From assembly GCF_001640805.2 (NCBI RefSeq), contig NC_066847.1, positions 22,559,504 through 22,623,503 of the forward strand: a DNA stretch of 64,000 nucleotides, in the 5' to 3' direction. This document shows, piece by piece, positions 17,572-31,600 of this stretch. Both the position numbers and the translations under genes were made by a program. The notes beneath the pieces were generated by a model. It did no database searches. It was given only the letters and a program-made list of their open reading frames with translations, and was not told the origin of the DNA. Each line of letters begins with the position of its first letter. Positions within the stretch are counted from its first letter, which is position 1. The stretch is from Lates calcarifer (lineage: Eukaryota > Chordata > Actinopteri > Centropomidae).

Positions 17572-20500
17572 CTGCCAAGAGACAGGCTGCATCTCAGTTG
17601 CCATTGCATATGTGTTAGTTATTTTTCAACTGCATTGTGATTAACAAATGTAACTAATAAAATCAAATGGGAACTTTCATCATAGGTTTTGTTTACAGAC
17701 CTGAGGGTAAGTTGGTGATCTCCAGTTGTTCCTTTGAGGAGGCAATCTGTGGTCAAATGAGGACAGGGGGGAAGGAGGAGAGAAAGCCAGGATGTCCTGG
17801 TACTGACGCCCGTCTTTTACATCTTCATACAAGTGGCTGTGAGAGTCTACAGGGAGATGGGTGGCATCTTGAAGAGCACATGAACATAAACACGGAACCC
17901 ATAAATATGGTGGAATTATTTTACAATCTTTCAGATTGAATGCACTTGAATACTGAATTAGCTTGGACATGCAGTTCCTGATTGGCTCAGACTGCATCAT
18001 ATTTTGGACATGAAGTGTTTATTGTTGCCTTGTTTACTCGGAGGTATATTTACATCTCACCGGGTCTGCGTGTTTCCTCAGGGTGTGGACTGAGAGAAGG
18101 CATGTAGTCACCGGTGGGGTAATAATAATGGGAGCTTTCCTAAGATTAGTGAAACAGAGGAGATAGCATCAGATCAGCTTTGACCTACAGTAATTTCGGG
18201 TAAACGACAATTCCACATGTTTTACACTGGAGCAGAGGGGATTGCAGTGAATTACTGGAGGGTCGCGTCACCCAAATTAGTTTCTTGACTTGCCTCCAGA
18301 CGGATATACAACCATGCTGATAGGTTCGGTTTTATTTGCCTTTTTTTAGACATTCACCTCTGAGATATTTGGGATTGGTTTGTGCCTCCTCCCCAATATG
18401 ATGGAGATGGAGGAGACTTGCTGTGAATGGTTTTAATTGGAACTATTGAAGGAGACAGAAGTCCCTATAAAAACAGTAGACAGTGAAGTCTGAGGAATTT
18501 CTAGAGTAATGGGGATATTGTTTATAGGATAAGATGTTGATTTCAGTGCTATGAAGACCACCTGCAATGTGCTGGGTAGAAATCTAACAAGCAAATATCT
18601 CAAAGCTGGGCAAATCAAACCAAAACTATCTGCTCTCAAGAAACTCACTACTTACTGAGAAAATATATATTTTTGGTAATTTGGCTGAAGCAACCCTTAC
18701 AGGTACGCACTGTTTTAAATTAGGGATGAGGTAAAGCCTTCCTCTGTGGGGATTTCAGGTTTCATTATACCCCATTCTGACAGCACAGCACTGTCTGTTT
18801 TCTTTTACCTCGCTCAACAGTTTTCTTCAAGGTTCAAATCCTTGTTGGCCTTTTTAAAGTACAAAATGATAATTTCTGTGAGATCGATGTGTATTTTGAA
18901 TGCTAATTGTGAGGTATTGATCTCGGTTCCATCTCTGTGCACAGCTAAAGGTTTCATTAGTTTATCTATCCATTTTCCCTGTTATGGCTGAATTCTCCAC
19001 TTCCTCTTCTGCCAGATCCAATCACCCTCCGCCTCATCCCCAACTCCCTCACCCATCTGTTTACTCAACCTTCTTTCATCTCATCATCTTCATCTCTGAA
19101 TATTTTTATTTATTATTTTTATTTATTTTTATTTTCTCTTCTTTTGCCTTAAACGTTTGTCTTTCTCTCATACCAGTCTTCCCTTTCCTCCCCCTCTCTC
19201 CTGTTCTTACCGCCGTGTAGCTCTCGTAGACATTGCTGTCTGTTTCGGATCCAGACTCGATGAGGAGGGTGCGCTGGGCTGCGGTGTTGATCTTTTCTCT
19301 GCTCTCATACTTATTGGAGTAGCTTACAGTTGACTGACTGGACCTACATTGAGAAATCAGATTCTGTCATCTGCTTGAGTCATTTCCCAACAACTTTTAA
19401 TCCCCAATATGAACTTACAGAGAACACCTCCCGAGAACGCTGCAACTTTTTACCTGCATACATTAAGTTCTTAATAACAATGTATCATGCGGTGCATATA
19501 TCCGTTTATTGCAGGATTGTGGTGCGAGTTTGATGACACTAATAAAAATGGATATTGACAGAAGCTTGTTGTTTTGCCTGCCTGGCTGTTTTAGTAGCTA
19601 GGTCAGCCAATGGATCAGGTCTCAGACTTCTTAGAGTGGATTGGATGTGTGTCTCTTTATTACTTCTACTGCAGGGCCTTAACTTACCCCTCCTCTTCAT
19701 TCTTCTTTCCATCCAGCACACTGCCTCCTCTACCCCCTGCAGGGTGGGGGGACAGAAACAGGAGGAAAGAGGCTTAGTGTTAGGAAATTAGAACTTGAAG
19801 AGAGGAGCATCATCTCATAAGCACTGAAATTGATCAGGGCAATAAAAAGGCCAGAGCGCAGAGACTGAATGAGAGACAAGTAAGCTGTGAAAAATCTATG
19901 TAAAAAAACCAGAGGGCAGAGGAAGGTGAGGAATGAAAAATAAACGATTGAGAGGGAGAACTTGACAGTTAGACTGAAGAACAAATAGAAAGAGACAGAG
20001 GGAGAGATGGAGGAAGGACATAAAGCTAGCAAATGAGATAAAAGATATGGACGAAACACAGAAGTGACAGCTTTGAAGGATGAATGTGGCGGGAGGTGGA
20101 GGCCTAGAGAATGAGCAGAAGGAGAGGAGACAGGATAGACGAATAGAAGGAGGGACATGGAGAGATGAGGAGAGAGTGAGAGGCTGAGCTGACAATTGCA
20201 TCATGGTTCAGAGTAATCGCTTTAGAGTTTTTCGCTGAGGAGTCAGGACATTATAATGACAGAAAAGTGATGGAGGAAACACTTGCACATCCATAGATGA
20301 AAAGATCATTATGGTTACCTGACTGGCCTTGCTTCTTTTTCCACCTCTGCCCAAAGTAGCAACCCAGTGAATTCAACACCAGCAGGACTCCAAACACCAC
20401 AGTGAACACCACAGTCAAATATGCTGGAAGCTCTTGTCTACCTAGTTCACAAAACATTAGAAACATTAGTCCAATGCATAACAATGAAAGCTAAAGAGGA

Positions 20501-23500
20501 AATAATATGGAGATTCTGGATGATAAAAACTGACTGAGACAGACCCAACCGCTTTCTCAATTGTCTTTATTGATTAAAGACTAGCAGTGGAGAAAAAGTA
20601 TGGGTGGGCGCCATGACAACCGCTACTCTGGCAGAGCAAACATTAACAGCCTTGGAGGTGCATACATTAACATGATTTAGCCAAATGAAGCTAGCTGCTG
20701 TGCAAACAGCAATTTCCAACTGCCCTTAAGAGCTTTTTCACAGAGTTGTATTAAAAGACTTACTCTGTGAGACTGAGTCATCATCTGTTGGGATTTCTTC
20801 TGGCTCTGGCCTCTCTATAAAGAAAGAAAGAGAATAACAAAAGAACTCACATGCTGCACTTTTAATCACAACAAGCCTCTGTTAAATGTATTATAACCTC
20901 TCAGACTGTTATACAGTAGAGTCCTGTCAGTGTCAAGCAGGGGTTACTCCAAACTGACCCTTGGTGGTGATGGTCAGTACTGCATTGTTGTCAGCATAGT
21001 CACTCTCTCCCATTGCATTGAGGGCATTGACGGAGAAGTTGTAGGTGGTGACAGGCTGCAGGCCGGTAACGGTGAAGGTTGCTGCTGTGGGTGGAAATAC
21101 GTCCACGTACAGGTAACTGACTGACTGATCCCAACGGTATCTGTCGACCAAAAGGCAACATCAAGTTACAATTGTTTGATTGCCAAAGGGCGTCTTTCTT
21201 AAACAAACATCCTTTCCTGACATCTCCTCACCTTATGCGAAATCTTTGCCGCAAACCTCCGCTGAAGCCGGGGATCCACTCCAGGGTGACTGAGTCATGG
21301 GTAACACTTACTTGACGAAACGAGGTGGGAGGATCTGGGTGACCTGAGTGGGGGGGTGGGGGGTGAGGTCAGGAGAAAAAAAGAGGAAAAGTGGGGAAAA
21401 GCAAACCTGCTTTTGATTTCTGTTGGAGAGCAGAATACCTTTCACTCGACAGGTGGCTATTTGAAAAGGCTTTAGGTGCTGGGAAAGTGAGATGTGTGCC
21501 ATGAGATAGTTGAGTGATTTTATCCGCTGTCTCTGAAATAACACATGGGGCTCTGCTGGCCTATAGGACTGTTACTCCCCTGCGGTTCCCCTGTCTGCTT
21601 TGGAGCTGGTATAAATAGGCAAAAATAATGTTACTAAAAGCGAGTGCGGAGGTGATGTTCTTCTTGATAGAAGCAAAAGACGAGGAAAAATGATTTGAGA
21701 GATTATTTCACACTTAAACTGGTCACTTTTTTTTTCTCAGATGCATGGGCCACCTTCACAATCCTGTCCTATTCAAACGCAGTGCACAGGAACTGTCAGA
21801 TTTTTTTCACAGTAAGATGATTTGGTTTAAAAACGCAATTGCTCTCAACAGATGTGTTAAGAAAGTGTCAGAAGAACCAACAATAACTATTCATCTCTGA
21901 GTTGATTTGGATATTATTTGTGGGTGGAAATACATGACACGTACACCACATATTTTTAGGTACAAGATTATTTTAAGTGCGAAGGAATTTGGCACTAACT
22001 GTCCATGATAAATAATGAAAAACAGTGAATAAAATTAAGTCAGGGAGAATAGATGATCACTATGGTGAAAACTTGTCAGTGAGCCTCCAAAGCCTCTTTG
22101 TTTTTTTTAACAGTTTATCTCTTTTTAATCACAGTTTATTCCACAGGCTTCCAAAGAATGTCTATTTGACAGCAACAGCTTTGCATTTTTTTAACTGTGA
22201 GTCACTCCTTATCTGCTTTTTTCTTAAGGTTGTGCTTTGTTGTATGAATGATCCGGAAACATAGGCAAAGCAATGGCTGATCCCCCTCAGAACAAAGTGA
22301 CTGATATGTCCAATTTATCCAACCAAAGTCGTGCAATGAAGGATGAAGCCTCTTGATTATTATCAATATTGTGAACAGAGATCAAAGGACGCTAACCAGG
22401 CCTTCGGCCTGACACGAGGCACTGCTTCAGTCAGGGTAGTGAAGGGAAAGTGGATTATTTTGCATTTGGAGCATGGAAAAAAAGAAGAAGGGTGGTTTTG
22501 GGGGCAGAGGGAGAGATAGTCAAGGAGGAGAGATAGTTGAGCAGCTACATGGGGTGGGGGGGCTCAACTCGTCCCTGGCTCCAGGCTGCAGCCCAGTTTG
22601 CAGAGTAAATAATTCCCACTATCAGCTCCACTCATAAGATTCCAGGGCAAAGAGGTCAGCCTTATTTGGATCTCGTCTCCTTCATATCCAAAATGCTGAG
22701 AAAACCATGCTAAGGAAAAAAAAAAAAGAAGAAAAACTCTCTCTTCCTCTTGGGCTCTAAAATGATAAGGAAGCATATAAAATTTATTATCACTGCGTCA
22801 GATTAATTATGAATATTCACAGCACTAAAAAAAAATGACTGGGGAAAACAGGGCCAATATTGGATTGTATTTTATGGTTTTTATAGTAAACATTAAATGT
22901 GTCCAATGATGGCTGTGGGCCTTCGCTGAGAGCAGGACTGTGCTGATTATGGCAGTGGTGCAAGGATACACTGGTAGCTTGAAGGCAGAAAAGTCTAAAC
23001 ACACCGAGAGAGCAAAGCATATCACTGCTGCATTATCTGAGGGAGAAGTGAAATAGTGCTATGGGCTCAGCGATAAGGTTGAGATAGAGTACTGGAATAA
23101 GTCCCTTAAAGGGTTGACATTCAGGACCAACAACTCTCCAGTTTACAGAATTCTGCTTGTTCAGTGGCCCTCCCACACTATTGTAATGTTGCTGGAAAAG
23201 GCTGATAAACCTTGGACAAGGCAGCACAGACACAATTATTTTGAGATGCTGCCAAATTAGAACCAAAGGAATAAATTGTGCTCTTCTGCCAAGTACGTGA
23301 TATGCATAATCCCTACATGTTGTGTGCCCTAACTACTGACTTTGATCATTTGCCATTCATTTAAAGCTGCCTTAGGTGGGTTTTGACCACTAGGGGGCAA
23401 AAAAAAAAAATCATAGCAAAACAGGCCCACCAAATGTAGGTTTATCGAGTTGCTTTAACAATTTCTTTGACACTGAGCAGGCACAGACACCAGGCTGAGC

Positions 23501-25559
23501 AAGCACCCAGTATACATTTGACTTGAAGCTCTGGTTTAGTCCACTAACGGTAAGTCTTTATTTGGGTCTTTAACATCAGCAGATGCTTGACTTTCTTCAT
23601 AATCCACTCCTTTAATTAGGCTCTTTGCAATTTCAGGCTTCAGGTAGTGTACACTCAGCTTGCCTGCTAGAAACAGTTCCAAAAGGTTTTTAGATTGAGG
23701 TAAGTGTGTTGATGGGAGCAGTAAGACTAAACCATATAGTCTATGTGCTGGTCAGATAACCAAAGCAGTGAACTAAAAGTGGCTAAAAGCACATTCAGTT
23801 GAAAAAAAAAAAAACTGAAAATTCTTCAACATCTTAAGTTAAATAATTTTGGATATCATTATCTGAAAAATGCATTGCAACAAAGCAGAGTTGTTTTTCA
23901 TAGCTCATGAAGACATATGTAATTTTTTTTAGGATACTGACGAAGGACATTGTGTAGAACCTCAGTTACCCAAGGACACAAACCCACCCACACAGACACA
24001 CAAACATGCACAAACACATATTCACAAAAATGTACATAAGTACTTGTGCTGACGAGCTGGATATCTAGCCTGTCTTCCCCAAGTGAGTTGCGAGCAGTGC
24101 AGCTGAAGACAGCATAGTCCTGAGCCGCGCTCACGTTTACTACCCGAACTGTGCTGGTGTGGAAGGAGCCCTCCCTCACGGTCCACTCCTCATACCTGCA
24201 GCATGCACACACACACACACACCCACAAATATAAAGACAGATAAATCCTGAGCAGGCGACAGTGGGGATTGTGATGTCCTGCAGATTGCACTAAGTCACC
24301 CAATTTCACACATCAAAGAAGCATTAAACAGGTATTTGCATAGTGAAAAGCAAAGTATAAAATGCACTAAATCCGGATTTAGTGGTGAAATAGCAAGAAA
24401 TAGCAAAAGAATATATTATATTAGGGTAGAAGTTAATCTAATTGTGAGGATTCATCAATATGTAACCAAATGCTGACTGTGGCACCTCGGTTAATAGTGA
24501 ACATACTGCAAGAGATTGTAAAATAGAATAATGTCTACTTTCACACCTTGGGTTTGCAAAGTCCATGCGTACACCATTTTTTTCCCAGGAGAACTCGACA
24601 CGAGGAATACCCTCTGCCTGACACACTACATCAGCTGTAGTGGTGCCATCCCCTCTACTTGCTACCTTCCTCCATTGGGCTCCTTTCTGAAGCTCTGGCT
24701 TGACTATACACGGAAAGACAGACATGGAGGTTATTCATGCAGAAACCTTGTACACATGTTTTTACTGATCCAAAAACATGATGTTCGTGTATGTTTTGCT
24801 CCCCTCTGACACTGAGAGTAAATACTGTAATCTCACATTGCACTACCAGCTGCACATCTACACTGGCAGGGGGTGCTATGCCATTATTGGCTGTGCACTG
24901 GTAAAGACCAGCATGAGCCCGAGTCACATCATGGATGGTCAGAAGGCCTGATTCGTCTTCCTGAGTCTCCTCTCCCATCTCCACCTCCCCTTCTCCCTGC
25001 GGAAGACAGAGTGAGGGGCAATAAGTGGAGGACAGCAGCTATCGCTCAATACAATACAATCCCCTCCTCCTGGGCAAGGGCTGGAGTTTGGGGGCTCGAG
25101 AGCAAAACAGGTAGACAGTGAGGGAGAGCTGAGCCTGAAACCATCAAGGCTCGAGATGGGGATGGGAAGGGCATCGGGGGGAGCGAGCTCTGAGGACAGA
25201 GAAGGATAATGCCAAAGGTTGGAGAGCCACAGGGAAAAGAGAAAAGGAGGGGGCTGTGCAGGTTGAAAACGGGACACACGGTACTGCCAGGGGGTGGGTT
25301 AGACCGGAGAAGGCATCAGTAGATACAGAGACCACGTCGCATTGACAAATGTGCCCTTTAGTCACGCAGCAGTAATGAAAGCTATTTTTCTGGATTTGGG
25401 CTGAGCGTAGAGCAGGAAGAGGTGGGGTGGAAGGATAGTTAGAGCCAATGAAATATGGTGCATCTGTGCATTTAGAAAGGCCAGTGATAAACGGTAAGAA
25501 CAGATAAAATAATAGAAAGGAAGCCAGATAAAGGAAATATAATTCAGGGGATGATTGTG

Positions 25560-25590
<31 letters not shown>

Positions 25591-26602
25591 AGGCTCTCAC
25601 CAGCCATTTCCAAGAGAACATGTCAGATATAATGGGGTTGGCATCTGCCACACATATCAGGTCTGCTGTTTCCCCCACGTTCACAAACACCGGGTGTTTC
25701 TCTGCCTTGACACTGGCAGCATCTGAGAGAGAGAAAAAGGGACAAAGCTAAGGCAGGACCAAGGGTAAATATGTCAACCTGGGGGCAAATCATTTGCCAA
25801 CCCATTTAACAGGCATGCTGCATTGTTATAATTACTCTTACACTAGTTTGCCTTTGAACTTCTCCATAACCCTGTCTTAATTGGCCTCTCTGTCTTAGAT
25901 ACAATGCCATTAACCTCTCTATATGTTGAAGCATTAAAGGCGCTTTTGAGAATCGGGCCATGTGACCCGCAAGGCCCTACATCGTCAGTATATCCCCATT
26001 TGGATTATGGCAGACTGACCAATTCCCCCTCCTCTCCTTCCTCCGTCTATCTGTCAAATTGTCTGTCCTTCCAGACTGCACAACGCGTGTTCTTGTCTTT
26101 GTTTGCCTCTACCTCAAGCTTTTTATACTTCCCATGGGTGCCATGTACTTGCAGCAATAAGGCCATTAGTGCCTACTTGTCCAAACCTATGTTCACACTT
26201 GAAGAACAGTGGAAGGAAACAATAGAGAGACACGGGCCTCTGGGTTGGTGGGATCCACCCATGCTAGCTCCCTAACCAAGACCGACATTGTTAAGTGGGC
26301 TACACCGCCACCCATAAAAGCTACTACAATCCCCCATACATTATGAATATCTACAACTGTCAAGTCCAGTCAGATCAGAACGGCAGAATCCATTAGGCGT
26401 GCACCGTGGGCTTTGGTGAAACGGACAGACCTACATTTTCAGCACTTCCATTATTAAATCATCAGTATCGGGGCAGAGGGCCTAGAGCTCGAGGCTGGGC
26501 CTGGGGCAGCAGTGGAGGTGCAACGGCCTTGCATGGAGGCCTAATGAATGAGGCATGTTTGCTGGGTGGGAGCTGAAAGTCAGTGTTGTTGTCTTGGTGA
26601 TC

Positions 26603-26637
<35 letters not shown>

Positions 26638-28566
26638 TGTGTGGATGTGCTGACGGATCTGATGCCTAGCAGCTTCAGACATGCTCTTAGAAGGCTATAG
26701 ATTCAAATTCAATGCACAAAATAGAAAATTATTGCCAAGAAAAATTATGCTCATTCTCTGTATTTAAAGGTATAAGGCTATTCAGCAGAGATAAATGATG
26801 TGGTTGACTGTTGACCCACAGGGCTTCCAGATATACCTGGAATGTTAGAACTTCATTATGAATGGACTGCAGCCATGTAAGAAGTAATGATTAGAAAAAA
26901 TACCATTTCTATATTTTCTCTCCCATCCTTTTCATCCTGGAGTACTTTATTGAGTCCCTTCAAATGTAACTCATCAAATCACACAGGAGAAAATTACAGT
27001 TACAGTGCAGCTGCCACTCCTGTCATCTTTACCATGTGCAAAATCATCTACAGGTAAAGGAAAACTTGAAATGTTCCACCTTAAAAATGAGGAGCGCAGC
27101 AACAAACTTAGACTATGTGTGAGGGCTCAAAGATGCATGTGTCTGCTCATTCATTCTCTGTGAGCAGGATCTTACACTGAACGTCCAGCGTGATGGAGGT
27201 TTGGCTGACACCCTCATCATTTGAACACTTGACAGTGTAAACGCCGCCATCTTTCCTCGTCACGTTCTTGATCTCCAGCGAGTGCTCGTCTGTCCAGCTG
27301 TAGCGCAGATCCCCCTCTTTACAAAAACACACACACGCACACACAGACACAGACACACACACGAACACATGCAAACCAATGGTAAATTAAGTATTCATTA
27401 CACGCTCATCAACCGCATGTCCTCTGGCCACTGGTCTCTAAGTGACATCTAATCCTGCATTATTGATTGGCCTGGCTGGGTTCCCACATCAAGCCAACAA
27501 TAGGCCGCGTTAGAGACACCTCCTGTACCGCAGCACTCAAAATGTAATAGGGGGTTTTCTACATTCAGGATACAGTCATTTTATGGCGGAGGCTGCGTAT
27601 GATGGAGCTAACAGAGTTAACAGAGAAAGAGAGTGGGTACGGCGGGGCCCTGATGACACTGGCCTGGAGGAGAAGCCAGGTTTAGAACCGTTGTGTTGTA
27701 TTCAGGGAGACAGCAATCCTCATTTAGACTGCATACATTAGAGCCATAATGAGAATCACATTTGGCAGGGTCCCATGCTGGCTAACCTGCCATGTTTTAT
27801 TCAGACCCTGAATGGCAGAGCTGAGTGCTTACTTGCTGGCTCAGCTCAACTAGGACCTGGTTTATAGAGCCATCACATAGCCCTGAATCACCTTTGACCA
27901 GCTCCTCCTTGCGGCGCAGCCAAATGCAGGAGACCTCCTCTGGGTTAGCTGAGACCAGCAGTGGGATGGTTGCCATGTCATCCTCCACCACCTGGACCTG
28001 CGTTGGCTGGTGAGGGCTGAACTCTGGCGGGTCTGACACAGAAAACGGCAAATAAATACAGCTACAGCGAGTTGGATTCGCCCCAAAAACACTGTACACG
28101 AATACAAAACCCGGGCCCACGGAGTGACAAGAAACAGCACAAAGACGCACAAAACACGTTGAGCATGAAAGAAGTAAGAGACACTAATGAGAGTCAAACC
28201 AGCAGAAAGTCGACATCCCACCAATAATTCCAGATCTAACCAACTTCACACACTTAGACAACGGGGGAGTAAGGCAATGCGGGAGGCAGAGGGACAGGCA
28301 TTAAAACGACGAGTGACAGTACTGTTGTCCAACTGCAGCTCCGCACAAACACACAGTGACATTCCTTCATGCTCATACACAGCACCGAGCTTTGAAACAG
28401 TGGCTGGCTGCTGCCTGTGAAATGGCATCAAAGGCAAACATGGCCATGCAGCAAAGCAAATGCACAATTAGGACACACTGCCGCAGAGCTCAACAGACCC
28501 ACAAATCACAACAAAGGTTTCCAGCAAACAAAAAAAAAAAACAACAACCAAAAAACCACACACACA

Positions 28567-28609
<43 letters not shown>

Positions 28610-31600
28610 CACACCAACAATTCTGTGCAAAAGTACCCCAGCAAAGCGGCTTACATCCACAGCATTATAGATCATCATTATGCATCGTTTACGATTTATG
28701 CAAACCACATCTCTTGGTCACCCGCCAACAAAAAAGAAAGAAACAAACAAACTGAGAAAGAAACAAGCAAACAATTCACCCCCTACTTACAAAGCACATT
28801 GAGTTTGAAGAATGTGTTGGTCCCCTCGGAAAGCACAGGGCTGTGGGCCTGGCAAATGACCCTCTGGTTGTGATACTGTGAAGTCAGATTCAGGGATAAA
28901 GAACTACGCACCGAAACGCCACCATACTGAGCCTTCTTGGGTGGCTGCTCTGCTCCCTGGAACCTAGGGACACAAATCCCATCCAGCTAATCCAATCAAC
29001 GGGGGGAGTTAAAGTTCACTAAACAATCCTGCGTATTAACGCATTTAACAGGATAAACATCAGTCATTCAGGCTAATTCTGATGCTGAATTAGCAATGTA
29101 TACTTTGCCATTGACTAACCTGAGTAAGCCCAGGCTCCAGGAGATGTTGACCTTGGGGTTACTGCTTCCAGCCTGGCACTCCAGAGTTAGCACCTGGCCT
29201 CGACGAAGCTCCTCCTGTTTGGTTGTGATCTTCATACTTATTGGTGCAACTGAACCATGGGGGAACCACAAGAAAAAAAAAAACATCTTTACTCACTGGC
29301 AATATGAAGATGAGGAGAACAAAATGTTGCAGCGAAGAATCTATGTGAATAGGCTTATACCAAATCCATTTATCTGCTGCTGTCTACCAGCTAACTGGAA
29401 TAAAGGTTAGGCTGTGTTTATTATGTGTTAGAGCTCCAGTCTAACTCACAGTGAACCATAAGCTTAGTGTGGGCAGAGATGGTCTTCTTCGCCTCATTTC
29501 TGGCATCACACCGGTAGGTAGCCATGTTGTCACTTGCCGTCAGGACCAGGACCAGCTCTCGAGCCACACCCCGATCGAACGACGTCTGCTTCAGCGCATC
29601 AGTCACCACTTTTCCATTCTAAGGCAGGGAGGTTACATAGAAAAGTGTGTGTGTATTCTAGACTCACTAACACACACATACAGACAGACATACATATGTG
29701 CTAACCTTGAACCAGGTCAGAGTCCCAGTGGGATTCCCTCCGGTGGAGAAGCAAATTAGACGAATTTTGGTCCCTGCATGAAGGGGGACATCTTGAAGAG
29801 GAGTATCAAGCCATACCTTTTGAGGGGGATCTGTTGTAAAATGATCAACAAAAGTTTGAAATTTGGTAGAATATTTTCACAATCACTGGCCTCTGAAAAG
29901 AGCTAAGGTCGAAACCAGTTACACTGAAGAATTTCAGCTTGAAAATTTGTTCTGAAAACATTTCCTCTAACACAAATACAACAAAAGAGCTGCTCATTCT
30001 GTGTCAAGGATTATATTTGTTGAGAGTTGTAATTACAGTTGACCCCCCCTGACCCACAAAGAATGCGTTTCTTTGATTAAAAAAAAAAAAAAAAAAAGCA
30101 AACAAACAAACAAAAGTACCAGATTAAAATTTAATTCTCCTTGATAATTTTTTTTAATGCAACATAGACCTAGGCATAGGCTTACTCACAATAGACCGTG
30201 AGTTTGGCCGTCTGGGTCTTGGAGAAGTGTGTGGCCTTGTTGAATGCCTCACAGGTGAGCTTAAGCCCATCCTCCTCCCTGGAGACCTGGTGGGTCATGT
30301 TGGACATGGTTGTCATCCCACCATTGTCTCCCTACAGACACAGAGCACATATGACAGTTGAGCTGGGGGACAGACAGCGTTCTCAAGTCTTAGGAGAGAG
30401 AGAGAGAAACAAAATAAGAGAGAAAAACAACCCACACTGGTTTGTCTTGGCGAATACAGATGGCAAATTAGCTGCTGTAATAACTGATGTTGTGCATGGT
30501 CTGTGATAAATAAGCACATTCATCTGACTCTCCTGCTGCATAAATTAAGCTAAGCGTCATTTTGCACCTGCCCGATAGTGGTCATGCCTATGCAGCACAT
30601 CTGGTTATTAAAGCTATTATTGTGGTGATTACTATAAAAGCCACAGTCAGAAAGACTAACAAAGACACTGGACAGGAGCGTCAGTCTTCATTAACCTCAC
30701 ACTGTTTCAGATGCATTAAAGCTCACACACGGCACACCGAGTGCCTTGTGTAAGATCAAATGAAAATGCTGCTGCCAGATGAATAAAGAGCTTGTTTAAT
30801 AATGCTCATCTTCTGTGTCAGCTTTTATTCACTTTGATCTTATTAACATACACAAAAGAGGAGAAGAGCAGCAGAATACTCTTTTTGGAATCAGCAGCTG
30901 ATTCATTTGCATAGCTGCAGCAGGGCCTATTCAGAGACTGCTCATGGTCATACCATTTTCTTTCATCTATAAAGGTTCACATGAGGTCAAATTTCAAATT
31001 GAGGATTTTTTTTAACTCAATGAGAGGCATTTTAATAGTTTTTTTGTTGCTACCCTAGAGGCAAACTTGACTGAAGGGGAATGCTTTTGTAAATTGTTTT
31101 TCATGACTTTTGCCTTCAAACAAAAACATGTATACTCTGTCTCTACTCTCTTTATACCAACCAGAATGTTCACCAATTTTCACCAACGACCCATTGTGTG
31201 TCTCTTTACAGTATGTGAATACTGTCTACCTGCTCAGATGGACAGATTTAGGATTTGTGCAGTTGTATACTGTGTAGTCTCACCTCTTCCATAGTGACAA
31301 CAGTGTTGTTGAGCTCCTTGTAGCCCAGCCACCAGCGAATCTGGACAGGGGGATTACTGGAGGTGGCGAAGCAGATCAGATTCAACTCCTGTCCCTCGGT
31401 GGCCGTGAACGAACCTGTCAGAGTCACCTCCTCGGGCTCAACTGCGTTCGCACAGGCAAACATGCGAACACAACTCAGTAAAAATATCGCCCCACGAATA
31501 GCACATTCAACAGCTTCCTATGCTGATCACAGTGGCAGAGCAACTATTCTGGGATGTGAAACATAGCGCTGTATCAAGGGCGAGAGGGAAAATCACTTTG

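Noticed and set aside
20442..20484. Hydrophobic extension [15 protein letters not shown] upstream of the nephrin transmembrane exon
   Set aside because: Open by chance; the splice acceptor GAACTAG and phase place the exon start at 20441.
28356..28755. Open frames with poly-HT
   Set aside because: Translations of the CA microsatellite in nephrin intron 14.
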